64,000 bases of DNA from Tiliqua scincoides (taxonomy: Eukaryota > Chordata > Lepidosauria > Squamata > Scincidae): the NCBI RefSeq assembly GCF_035046505.1, contig NC_089824.1, positions 116,509,997-116,573,996 on the forward strand, written 5' to 3'. Both the position numbers and the translations under genes were made by a program. Shown one piece after another: positions 24,775-36,300 of this stretch (positions within the stretch are counted from its first letter, which is position 1; each line of letters starts with the position of its first letter). The notes under the pieces were generated by a model. That model saw nothing but the letters and a program-made list of their open reading frames with translations. It had not been told where the DNA came from and searched no databases.

Positions 24775-26300
24775 ACTTAGTGCAAACAGTTATTTTACCA
24801 ACATATTGTTGCACCAGACTCTCTTTGTGAGTCTGGAAAACGTGGTAGCTGCTCTACCAATGCATTTGTTTAGCTCGGTATCGAGAGAAAGAGTGTCGGA
24901 GATCGTTGAGCCAAGGTACACAAAGTCATGGACAACCTCCAGTTCATGCGCAGAGATTGTAATGCAGGGAGGTGAGTCCACATCCTGAACCATGACCTGT
25001 GTTTTCTTAAGGCTGATTGTCAGTCCAAATCTTGGCAGGCCTTGCTAAAACAAATCATGAGCTGCTGGAGATCTTTGGCAGAGTGGGTAGTGACAGCTGC
25101 ATCATTGGCAAAGAGGAAGTCACGTAGACATTTCAGCTGGACTTTGGACTTTGCTCTCAGTCTGGAGAGGTTGAAGAGCTTTCTGTCTGATCTGGTCCGG
25201 AGATAGATGCCTTCTGTTGCAGTTCCAAAGGCCTGCTTCAGCAGGACAGTGAAGAAAATCCCAAACAAGGTTGGCGCAAGAACACAGCCCTGCTTCACTC
25301 TGCTTCGGATGTCAAAGGGGTCTGATGTGGAGCCATCAAAGACAACAGTACCCTTCATGTCCTTGTGGAAAGATGATGCTGAGGAGCCTGGGTGGACATC
25401 CGATCTTGGGGAGAATCTTGAAGAGGCCGTCCCTGCTGACCAGGTCGAAAGCCTTCATGAGATCTATGAAGGCTATAAAGAATGGCTGTCGTTCCCTGCA
25501 TTTCTCCTGCAGTTGTCTAAGGGAGAATACCATATCAGTGGTGGACCTGTTGGCTCGGAATCCACACTGTGATTCTGGATAGACGCTCTCTGCAACTACC
25601 TGGAGCCTCTTTAGTGCAATGCTAAGGAGAGAGATGCCGCAGTAGTTGTTGCAGTCACCCCTGTTGCCTTTGTTCTTGTACAGTGTGATGATGTTTGCAT
25701 CCCTCATGTCCTGAGGTACTCCACTTTCTCTCCAACAGAGACAGAGGATTTCATGCACTCAGTGACGATGATCACAATGATCACTTTGCGGCACTTTAGA
25801 GCTTCAGCAGGGATGCTGTCTTTTCCAGGTGCCTTGCCAAAGGCAAGGGAGTCCAGGGCCACGTGAAGTTCTTCTAGGGTTGGTTCACTGTCAAGCTCCT
25901 CCAACACAGGCAGGCACTCAATGTTTTTCAGCGCTTCTTCGGTGACTATATTTTCTCTGGAATAAAGCTCAGAGTAGTGCTGCACCCAGTGTTCCATCTG
26001 CTGCATCCGATCCTGGATGACCTCGCCTGCGGCAGACTTCAGAGGGGCAATTTTCTTCTGTGTTGGACCTAGGGCCTGCTTGATACCTACCATCATACAT
26101 CCCCTTGATGTTGCCCGTGTCAGCTGCTATCTGTATCTGGGAACAGAGCTGGAGCCAGTAGTCGTTAGTACATCTCCTGGCAGTCTGCTGGACTTTGCTG
26201 CGAGCAGCTCAGAAGACCTGCAGGTTGCACTCATTGGGACAGGCCTTGTATGCTTCTTGAGCTCTCCTCTTTATCCAGCTTCTGCTTAAAGACACACTGG
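24775..26300 (-). mobile_element. LINE reverse-transcriptase fragment (both ends missing)
   Basis: Minus-strand frames read in order NIKGMYDGIKQALGPTQKKI, LAFGKAPGKDSIPAEALK, MRDANIITLYKNKG, SQCGFRANRSTTDMVFSLRQ, VKQGCVLAPTLFGIFF and YLGSTISDTLSLDTE. These are reverse-transcriptase blocks of a non-LTR retrotransposon, probably the same family as the tails at 28.8 and 48.3 kb. Several frame breaks are present and the FADD box reads FANDA, so it is inactive. No endonuclease domain or 3' tail is attached. Confidence 0.88.
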
Positions 26301-26534
26301 GTTCTGCTAAAGCTGTCAAAACTACAGCAGTTCTCAGCTCTAAGACATTTGAGCCTCTGCCTCCTTACCTCCCTGCCAACAGTACAAGTCTGAATATTAT
26401 CACTTCTTGTTCTTCCCTAGCTACTTTCTAAACAGAAATCAGAAATAAAATAATTCTGAACTTTGCAATTGAAGCACAGTATGCCAGTCCTGTGAAATAT
26501 ATATGTCACCGCACAATGTATTCCAATGAAATGT

Positions 26535-26995
26535 TCCCCCCTTGTGCCATGAAGGGGTAGAATAAACAGGTAGATCTCCATCACTCTGCCCCCCCCATTG
26601 CTATGTAGGGGTAGAATGAACACATAGATCTCCATCCCTTTCCCCCTCCTTGCTATAAAGGGGTAGAATGAACATATAGATCTCCACCACTTTGCCCTCG
26701 CTTGCTATAAAGGGGTAGAATGAACACATAGATCTGCATCACTTTCCCTCTCCTTGCTATGAAGGGGTAGAATGAACACATAGATCTCCATCTCTTTCCC
26801 TCTCCTTGCTATGAAGGGGTAGAATGAACACATAGATCTCCATCACTTTTCCCCCGCTTGCTATGAAGGAGTAGAATGAACACATAGATCTCCATCACTT
26901 TTCCCCCCCTTGCTATGAAGGGGTAGAATGAACACATGCATCTCCATGCCCCCTTTTCCCTGTAGATAGAAGGAACATCATGCACAGTCATCTCC
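26535..26995. repeat. 52-bp minisatellite, about 8-9 units
   Basis: Units of about 52 bp each carry ttgctatgaaggggtagaat followed by gaacacatagatctccatca and a pyrimidine block. Central units differ at a few bases, and the outer units decay. Confidence 0.93.
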
Positions 26996-27058
26996 ATCTA
27001 AGATGGGCAAACACTCTGTTTCCCCCCCCCCCCATGAAGCATCTCTGAGATCCATGCC

Positions 27059-27179
27059 GTGGGTGGGGAGGCAGGTGAGGCAGAGCCTCCCCGCCTCCGC
27101 TCATGGGTTGTGGGTTGGCGGCGGCACTTTCTGAAGAACTCTGGTGGGGAGGCTCTGCCTCACCTGCCTCCCCACCCAC
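27059..27179. repeat. Perfect 34-bp inverted repeat upstream of NPL
   Basis: The arms 27059-27092 and 27146-27179 are exact complements (gtgggtggggaggcaggtga and so on) around a 53-bp spacer. It lies immediately after the minisatellite and before the candidate NPL promoter. Confidence 0.92.
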
Positions 27180-27239
27180 TGCATTTCCCTGCTGAGATCA
27201 AGAACTCCCCCCATCCCTTAAAAGCTGGAGGCGTGCAGT

Positions 27240-27457
27240 GGAAGCTTCATGCCGCCTGCAAGCCCCCTCTTCAGGACTCCGTGGTTCCAACTCTCAGCCT
27301 GCAAAGGAACCCCTCTGATTGCACTGCCGGGCTCAGCCAAGCGGATTAGCCTGCTGGTTCTGAGCATGCTCGGACCTGTCGGGCATGCTCAGTGATTTAA
27401 GACCGAAAAGAAAGGGAACTGGCTGAGTGGATCAAGAACTCCTGGCTGGGGGGTCGG
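27240..27457 (+). promoter_or_regulatory. Candidate NPL upstream noncoding exon and promoter
   Basis: This is a moderately GC-rich stretch between a 34-bp palindrome and low-complexity DNA. It ends in a consensus donor, CGGG|gtgagt, at about 27458. The NPL start exon has its own 3' acceptor, so at least one upstream noncoding exon must exist. This stretch is a plausible candidate within range. There is no TATA box and no conservation evidence, so the call is weak. Confidence 0.25.
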
Positions 27458-27727
27458 GTGAGTAGTGAGGTTGTGCGAATGGTGCCACCCAGGGAGGCAT
27501 CAACAGATGCATTGGAAAAAGGAAGTGCAGACCCCACCGGTGGGGAGGGAGCTGTATAGGGGGAAGATGCTGTCTTCTTAAGGCAGACAGATGGGCAGCA
27601 GCCGGGACAGGCGATGCGTGCTGCAGCAGCACATGTAGCTCTTTTCCAAATAGCCCAATAAGTGGGAAGGCTCTAATGATCGTGCAGCAGCTGACTGCAG
27701 AGAGAGCTGTCCTGGAGTATGGGGGGG

Positions 27728-27809
27728 GGGCATGTCTACTCAGAAGTAAGTCCTACTGTGTCCTATGGGGCTTACTCCCAGGAAAGGGTGGATAGGATTG
27801 CAGCCTAAG
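27728..27809. mobile_element. Short palindromic element copy
   Basis: It has catgtctactcagaagtaag and then ggggcttactcccaggaaag, ending ggattgcagcct. It follows a G run at 27721-27730. Confidence 0.7.
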
Positions 27810-28601
27810 AGATCTTGTGATTGAGGCTGACAAACTCCAGATGTCCAGAAAGGAAGGAAGGTCTGGCAGTAGGTGCAACACGTGTCAGTGTCTGCAGAAC
27901 CTTGCTCAAGAGACACCCAGAACAGCGCAGTTCCCTTGCCTAGGAGGACTTCGTGGAAGTGGCCAGGTAGTCAGACTACTCTTCCTCGGGCTTGATGTTA
28001 AGGGAAGGGGAAGGAGAAGGAGAAGGAGAAGGAGAAAGAAAGATGTCAGGAAAGGGCTTTTCGGGTAGCCCTATCTGCAGTACTGTATGTCCTGACTCAA
28101 GAAGGGAATTCGGGAAACTCTTTGCAGACTGACATGCGGTGGCACCAGGTTTACTCCAAGTGAGCTCAACTCTGTTCAGTGGGGAGGCAAGCAGTTAATG
28201 GTCAGCGAGGTTCTCTGTAGCTTACAGCCTTTTGGAGTCTTGTTCTCTTTGAATTTGCCCAGTCAAAGGTTAAAACCATCTAACCATGTGGTCGTCCCCC
28301 TGTGCTGGGATAGCAAAATGTCTTGTCAGCTTCTGGGATAAATGTGTCTTGACTTAGAATCTCTCTCCCCCCCCCCCCCCACAGCATCTGTTTGCTGAAT
28401 ATGTTAGAAGAGAAAGGTTCACATGATTATGGAGCTGGAGTACCTTTTCTTGGATGAAAAAAGCTGTAAGAGTTTTGTACAGAAAAACGATTGGGCTGGA
28501 GTAGGTCCCTGGAAAAGACATGATGGAAGTCTGTAAAATTATGAGGGGTAGGGAAATAGTAGAGAAGAAAAAGATTTTGTCCTTTGCACTGCTAGAACTT
28601 A

Positions 28602-28604
28602 TGG

Positions 28605-28668
<64 letters not shown>
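28602..28668. repeat. (CT)n(CA)n compound microsatellite
   Basis: A run of CT dinucleotides passes directly into a run of CA dinucleotides, about 67 bp in all. Confidence 0.95.
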
Positions 28669-28671
<3 letters not shown>

Positions 28672-28765
28672 ACTGATCTGAATTTTAAACTGATCTGTAA
28701 GATGTTTACCAACTTTGTACCCTGGACTTTGTCATTTAAGGCTTGGGTATTAACAGATCTTGCTC

Positions 28766-29106
28766 TATTTATTTATTGGCAACCTTCAGTCTCGAAAGAC
28801 TATGGTATCGCGCTCTGAAAGGTGGTTCTGGCACAGCGTCTAGTGTGGCTGAAAAGGCCAATCCGGGAGTGACAATCCCTTCCACACCGGGAGCAAGTGC
28901 AGTCTGTCCCTGGTCTGTCTCCCTGGCTATGGGCCTTCCTTCTTTGCCTCTTAGCCTCAGACTGTTGGCAAAGTGTCTCTTCAAACTGGGAAAGGCCATG
29001 CTGCACAGCCTGCCTCCAAGCGGGCCGCTCAGAGGCCAGGGTTTCCCACTTGTTGAGGTCCATCCCTAAGGCCTTCAGATCCCTCTTGCAGATGTCTTGC
29101 TCAAAG
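28766..29106 (-). mobile_element. 5'-truncated LINE 3' end with 13-bp target-site duplication
   Basis: On the minus strand it encodes the C-terminal end of a LINE reverse-transcriptase ORF. It reads DLNKWETLASERPAWRQ and then a CxxC...H-type motif (CSRCGRDCHSRIGLFSH). The 3' tail is a short (AATA)n next to GGTTGCCAATAAA. Perfect 13-bp direct repeats ACAGATCTTGCTC flank it at 28753-28765 and 29107-29119. It lies in antisense just 26 bp upstream of the pyrimidine tract and acceptor of the NPL start exon. It is the same family as the copy at 48.3 kb. Confidence 0.9.
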
Positions 29107-29145
29107 ACAGATCTTGCTCAAAGCCTGCTTATTTCTCTGTTCCAG

Positions 29146-29251
29146 GCAGACCTCTTCTCTTTCTCGGACTTCATTCCAACTTTGCCATGGCACCCCAAAA
29201 GAAACTGCAGGGCCTTGTGGCTGCCACCATCACTCCAATGACTCCAGATGG
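29146..29251 (+). CDS. NPL: NPL first coding exon, copy A (start codon at 29187)
   Basis: A pyrimidine-rich acceptor ends in ccag at 29142-29145, and the exon donor is GATGG|gtaaat. The exon carries about 41 bp of 5' UTR and then codes for residues 1-22, beginning [19 protein letters not shown]. The start is chosen because it matches the human NPL N-terminus and sits in a good Kozak context (gccATGg). The bases from 29176 onward belong to the first unit of a 608-bp tandem repeat, but the acceptor lies outside that unit. Confidence 0.9.
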
Positions 29252-30391
29252 GTAAATATTTCCTTGGCCAAGAGGAATGGCAAACCACTTTCCAAACTAT
29301 GGGGTGATATGCCCTTGTGATCTGTTGTTCAAATGAGAAAAAGACCCTTGGAATCCCTCAGGTGTGCATGGGATTTTTTGATGTTCTGAAAGTATCATAG
29401 TTGTTGCATTTTTGTTTTTAATTCTGTTGTAAACTGCCTTAGTGCCTCCCAATGGTGAAGGAAAATGTGAGATATAAATATCTTAAACACACGAAGTCAT
29501 TTTTTGGAGAAGTTCCCCTATAAGATGTGGAGGAACCTCTTCTAAGAGACAGAAACTAATCTCCTGGGTCCATGTGATTATTTCTTTACCAGATGTATAT
29601 GTTGCTTTTCCTCAAATACTACCAAAGTGGCATACAATTTTAAAAGAATAAAACCCCATGGTGTATGTTGTTGATCTATCACAATAAATAAAGTGGAAGC
29701 ACAACAGAGGGGAACTGATTCTTGTCTGGAATATATCATGGGTGGGCAGATCACACTGGTTGCTGGGGTTCTTGGCAAGAATGCCAACTTTGCCATGGCA
29801 CCCCAAAAGAAACTGCAGGGCCTTGTGGCTGCCACCATCACTCCAATGACTCCAGATGGGTAAATATTTCCTTGGCCAAGAGGAATGGCAAACCACTTTC
29901 CAAACTATGGGGTGATATGCCCTTGTGATCTGTTGTTCAAATGAGGAAAAGACCCTTGGAATCCCTCAGGTGTGCATGGGATTTTTTGATGTTCTGAAAG
30001 TATCATAGTTGTTGCATTTTTGTTTTTAATTCTGTTGTAAACTGCCTTAGTGCCTCCCAATGGTGAAGGAAAATGTGAGATATAAATATCTTAAACACAC
30101 GAAGTCATTTTTTGGAGAAGTTCCCCTATAAGATGTGGAGGAACCTCTTCTAAGAGACAGAAACTAATCTCCTGGGTCCATGTGATTATTTCTTTACCAG
30201 ATGTATATGTTGCTTTTCCTCAAATACTACCAAAGTGGCATACAATTTTAAAAGAATAAAACCCCATGGTGTATGTTGTTGATCTATCACAATAAATAAA
30301 GTGGAAGCACAACAGAGGGGAACTGATTCTTGTCTGGAATATATCATGGGTGGGCAGATCACACTGGTTGCTGGGGTTCTTGGCAAGAATG
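29176..30391 (+). repeat. 608-bp tandem duplication spanning the NPL start exon
   Basis: Unit A is 29176-29783 and unit B is 29784-30391. By eye they differ only at 29338 (A) versus 29946 (G), with no indels. Each unit holds the end of the 5' UTR, the start codon, the donor and about 530 bp of intron. The junctions show no retrotransposon signature, so unequal exchange, replication slippage or misassembly of two haplotypes are the options. Confidence 0.97.
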
Positions 30392-33300
30392 CTGACCTAC
30401 ATGGAATTCAGGGCCACTAAACACAGGTAAGCTATGACTTGGGAGATCCTGTGCTTGTGTTTTGTCAATCTAAAATCTGTAAGTGGCCCATGAGGATGCT
30501 GGTAAGTGGGGCTGGGGGGAAAAACTCACTGAAGTCGGCTTACCCCTGGAGTAAATGAATAAGGTGGGCCCCTCTGTTATATACATATATTTCAGCCCAG
30601 GAATTGGCCTGCTGCTGGATCTTATGTTCTTATGTTCTTATCTTGGAATCTTGCATAACTGAAGTGCTAAGATCAAAAGGTGAAAGCAGGAAAGCAACCA
30701 GTATCTGCTGTTTCTGCCCCTGACAATGTTGTTGTTCAGACACAAAATTTTGTCCTGGAATCAACATCACATTGCCCTCCAGAACGGAACAGAGTCTTAT
30801 GCTGCCTCTGTAAGCAAAGATTGTCTACCTTGACAGATTAACTTCTTCAGTCAGCAACAAATGAGAGATGCAGACAATTATGACCTCCATATGAACTGCA
30901 TGTAATCTTGGAGCCAGAAATCATGTTGCAACAATGACTTGCCCTGAGGTCCTTTTTCCCCATCTGTGGTTATGTAAATCTCTGAGATGGAAGTGCAAGA
31001 GAAGAACAGTAATGGGGTCTGAAATTGGACAATAGTACTGAAAGTAGAATGAAAGACACTTATGAGACAGAGCCTAGATAGTCTCCCTTCTTTTGGCTCA
31101 CAAGTGTTTGAGGTGTAAGAAAAAAATGGTGAATGGAAACAGAAGTGGCCTAGGTGACCACACAACACACATGATGCCTGTTACTGGACCATCTTTCAAA
31201 AAAATTCTGCCTTGTCTACAGCTAAGGATAATGTGCCTGCCTAGTTCCAATAGGTTTTGTAGAGACTGGTGGAGTAAGCCAAAAACGTCCTTCCTACCAG
31301 GTCAGAAATCTTTGCATCAGATTGGGGGGGGGGGGGTGAGGACAAGATCTTAAGGTCAAAGCATAATTAAATTTCTTGTTGCACAATTTCTTTTAATTAT
31401 TTTCTGCTTTATTCATAGGATAGCTGCCTTGATCTAGCGTACGTGGGGAGGGAGGAAATCAATCTTAGAAGCCTATTATAGCTTATCTCGAAGATTGAGT
31501 GCTTGCAGAACAAAGGAAAGGGAATCCTCATTATCTGACCCTGCAACTCCTAATGATAATCCATTGTTCTTTTGGTCTGTCTTGCTTTGGCAATTTTGCT
31601 TTAGCAGTCAGGTCACATGTGGTGTTTCTTGAAGACCCATGTGCAGAATGTTCACGGAGGGCTGCTTTTCATTTAGATATTGAATGAGTCTTGTTTTGCA
31701 TGCGCATGCAAGACATGCATGCACACACTTCTTTGGGGAATGAGTGTTGGCTGGCTGAAGTGCAGACCACAATTCAGAATATTATAGTTCCGCAGCTGAT
31801 TATGACCTTCCACACAGCATGTAGGCAGGCATGTGTTTTTCTGTGCAAGAATGGCTTCCAGGAGGAGCTTTTGTCTGAAAAAAAGAAGGGGTGACAAAAT
31901 GCCCAAGGATGTTCTTATTGAAATAAGTATTCTTCCTTGCAAACAAATCTATAAGTTACTAGACCTCAGCTTTTTTTACTGACTTCCTGCCCATACATAC
32001 CTGTTTTAACTGTTGGTATCCTAAAAATTTCAGGAGTGGGAGAAGATGTATAGCATTTGTACATTTTTCTTGCCTGAACACCTGGAAGAAGTTCTTTTGG
32101 GAAGTTACATGTTGTGGCCATTTTTCCAAGCTTGGAGTATCTTTTGTTATTGAATTATGGGAAATGAAGCACTTTGCTTTGGCATATTTGGACTAAAGAG
32201 AAAGGAAGCCTTTCTTGCTTCCAGTTCTTCCCCATCCACTGTAGAAAATGGTTCTTTTTCATATTGTTAGAGCATTATCGGTGCATATTGCACTTTACCG
32301 AGTAACACAGACCAAAAAAAAATGTTTCCTGCCCTGAGAAACCTATAGCCTACATTTCAACACTGGAAAAGATGACATAAGATGGGATGGAAGGGGAGAG
32401 GCTAGGGCCACAAGGGATGGATGTGAGCAACAATGCTGTTGTTTACTCTTAGGCTTTCTTTAGGTTGTGGGTGAGTAGTTCAGCCACAGATTAACTGCTG
32501 TCTCATGAACAAAATTGATTTTGAAGAGGATTTGACAGGGGAAAGAAATGTTGGAATTTTGACCCAATTTTTCCTCCCTTACCCAAAGCAGAACATGACC
32601 GAGTTGCCACTAACCTACAAGTCTAATCCATCTGCCTACATCTCCTGCGCAAACGATTCCTGTGAACAGGAATCCTGTGTACATTTCATGTACAGTATAC
32701 GATATCACTTGTAAGAAGTTCCTTAAGCAGTAACTTCCCATACCTTTCATTTCTTTTCTTTTAGAGAAATCAACTTCTCTGTGATTGGCCAGTATGTGGA
32801 TTACCTGATAAATGAGCAAGGTGTGAGGAGTATATTTGGTAAGTCATGGCGTATAATTGTACTTTTCCAAGAGACAATTTGCTGTTGTGTATACTGCAAA
32901 GCCTTAAGACTGTTTGGAAGTGTGTAAGAATCCCAGTGTGGTCAACTAGGATGACATATGCATCCAATATGTCAAAATGTTTCATGTAAAATGTGGTCAG
33001 TAACCATTTGGTTAGTGACTGTCTATGTTTACCCTACATCTGGATTGGGATGGTCTATAGTGGGTCTATCACGTCTTAAAAAGCAAGCTGATTTACTGAA
33101 GCATCGGGTTCCTGCAGGATGGAGCCGCCTTGTTTCTGAACTTGGGTGTCTACCTATGAAAGTCTAAGCAATAAACCAACCTTTAAGGTGACTGAGAACT
33201 TTGCCTTTTGTAAGCATGTGCTTCAGCTTGCACCACACCATCTGATTGGGCCTCTTGGTTATCTGATATTAAATGGGATAAGGTGGGCTTATATTCTGTT

Positions 33301-36300
33301 CAGGGCATGGGGAAAGTGACTGCAGACTGTGACCTGAGCCACTCGGTGTGTCTACAATGAACACTTAAGCTGGTTAAATAATAATTTCCTTACCCAAGAG
33401 CATGCCTCCATTGCCCCAATGGGTCTTCTCAGATCTTTGCCAACTCTTTTGCTGGTGCAAGTTGGAGGAGAATAAGGGAGAGAGAAGGGAACAGAGAACA
33501 GGGTTAGAATTCGGTGCCACTGATATCTGCCCCTCCCTCTCCTCCCTGCCCGGAAACTCACCCATGCCTCTCTGCCCTATTCCACCCACCACTAGCCACC
33601 CCAACCTACCCGTTCCCCCCCAACTTCATTTTTGAAAGTGGACCCTGAATGACTGGTGGTGGTGCACTGTGCATGCCAGCATATGATCATTTACAATACC
33701 AGAACTGTGTTCCACTATCATAAAGGGCAGATGAGTCCTAATTAGGATTGGGCTGCTAGTCAAGTAGTTGGTCCACCAAAATATTTCACCCTTTTACCAA
33801 AATTTGTCCCTTTTTTCTGTCCATTTCAAACATGACATTTTTGTTACAGTAAATGGGACGACAGGAGAAGGCCTGTCCTTGAGCATTCAGGAGAGGAAGC
33901 AGCTGGCAGAGGAGTGGATAACAAAGGGGAAGGATAAGTGAGTAACTCTGGGGAAAGATTGCCGTGTTTGTGAAAATTATTGCCTACCTAAGCAACTGCA
34001 GTTTTTGGTGAACTCAGTCATAATGTTTCCTTCCTTTTAAAGACTGGGGAGAAGGAAATGGTTTTTTTCAACATTGGTGTTCTGAAGTTACAGTACATTA
34101 CTGTCTGCCTTAGTCAGCAGTTGAATTTCTCATTGCCCAATGAGAGGAGAACAGAAAGTGATCATTTATGGGAACTGTCTTGTTTTGCCTAAACTAGCTC
34201 TCACAGGCTAGAAACAAGGTTAGAATATGGGGAAAGGGTGAACATTGTTCTCCTAAAATGGGATTATGGCAGTCTAAGAATCCAGGTCCAGAGAAAAAAG
34301 AGACCTCGGGGATCCATCTTCTCATATTGGAGACTAGAAATCTGACCTGCACAGCAGTTGTGACTGGATCAAGTATTCTAAATGCAAAGTTTGCAAGTAT
34401 GAATGACTTCTCAGCAAGTGAGGTAGGATGGCACAAACTCAACTTCTGCATTTTCCACTGAATAACAAACCCTGTAGAAAAGTCCTCCTAGGCAAGGGAA
34501 CTGCGCTATTCTGGGTGTCTCTTGAGCAAGGTTCTGCAGACACTGACAAGTGAGGTAGGATGGCACAAACTCAACTTCTGCATTTTCCACTGAATAACAA
34601 ACCCTGTAGAAAAGTCATTCCCAAACTGGTGGGTCATGACCCATCAGCCTTAGAAGTGCTGGCCTTTGCCTCTTTAAAGGGCAGAGAGGGGAAAAGGATC
34701 CCCAGGATCACGCTGCTGCTGGGACAGAAGGGGGAATTTACTCACCAACAGGTCTGGCTGGCTTGTATGGATGTGGGCAGCCCTGTGGAGAGATCTCCAA
34801 GCCTCTGATTTACTAAAAATAGAGATCAGAAACCACTTCCAGTTTCATGATCATAAACTGAAAGTGGTTTTCGATCACTTTTTAGTAAATCGGAGGCTTG
34901 GGGAGACCTATGGAGGGCTCCATGGGGCTCCCCGCACCCCTGGAAGCCTGCCAGACCTTCTGGTGGGTAGAACCTCCCCTTCTGTCCCAGAAGTGGTGCG
35001 ATCCTGGGGATCATGTTGCTGCTGTAGCCTCACCCCCACAAAGAAGTGGTTCCCTCCTTCCATGGAGGATTTTGGGAACCACTGCTGTAGAAATAAGAAT
35101 GGAAAATGAGATCTTTTCTCCTTCCCCCAGAAATTTTGAAATGTGGACTAAATATTTTGCAGTAGTTTTGCTCTGTGTGCCATTACATGTTCTACTTTTC
35201 TCTCAAAAAAAATCTGCTGCATAAATTTGCTTTCAGGTTTTTTTTATTGCATTCCTTTTGCATCCTTCGACCCAATGAGCTCAGGGCAGCATACACGGTT
35301 CTTCCAAACCCATTTTATTCTCACAATAACCCTGTGAGGTAGGTTAGGCTGAGAGAGAGCGACTCTTCAAGTTCACCCACCTAGTCATTTCTTGTACAAT
35401 GGGCACCACTTGGACAATGTCCTCTGAATTAGCTTCTAATGCACAACAACATATACACCAATGTGCTATTATTGTGAACCCCTCCCTCCACCCTGCCCCT
35501 ATCAAAAGCATAAAAATAATTCTCCCTCCCCCCTTTTTTTCACAGACTGGATCATGTCATCATTCATGTGGGAGCATTGAGCTTGCCAGAATCAAAGGGA
35601 CTGGTGGGTATGTTTTAATGTTCCTTGAAGCTGCTTTTCTCTACCCTGCAATTGCATTGGTGTAAAAGGAGACAACTCTTCAATAGCATCTGAGGGTGGG
35701 GGTAATGGTGCCATGCACACCTTCTCTAGAGATATGCACATATATAAGTTGGCTCTGATGGCTTACTGCTAGTAGGGTGGTTGGAGATTCTTGCATAATG
35801 CACAGCACTGGGCATTGCCTCATAATTCAGAACAGTGTGGTGAGCTACACATGTTGGTGCCTAAAAATAAAGGAAACAAAGCAACCATTGGTCTGAATAA
35901 GATTGTGTAAGCTTATGAGATGACAGTGGGGATTCAAAACCAGGAGCATCTGTTTCAGAGCAATGTATTGCCATGTCATTTATTTTTAGGTCCCTAGGAC
36001 CATGGTGGTGATGGCGGTGGTTTTCTAAAGCAGTACAAAAAGGTGTCTCTGATTTCTCCCATTCCTTCCTTTCCAGGCTAAGCATGCAGCCGAAACCGGA
36101 GCAGATGGCATAGCTGTCATTGCCCCCTCCTTCTTCAAACAAGTGACCAAAGGTGAGTAAGTCACTGAATCCTACCAAGTTGCTTACAGAAAGGACCATG
36201 AGTGGTAGAGCATATGCTTTGTGTGCAAAAGGTCTGTGGTTCAATCCCTGGCATCCCCAGGTCAGACAGGGAAGAATTCCTGCCTGAAACCCTGGAAAGC

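Noticed and set aside
26535-26995. CRISPR-like array of regularly spaced repeats
   Set aside because: The 52-bp units are contiguous with no unique spacers and sit in a vertebrate genome. This is a minisatellite.
1-27000. Expected neighbour RGS8 upstream of NPL
   Set aside because: I looked for RGS-domain exons on the minus strand and saw none. In human the gap is far larger than 27 kb, so its absence here is not informative.
28354-28668. Frame containing Cys-Val repeats and Arg-Glu repeats
   Set aside because: It is simply a translation of the (CT)n(CA)n microsatellite.
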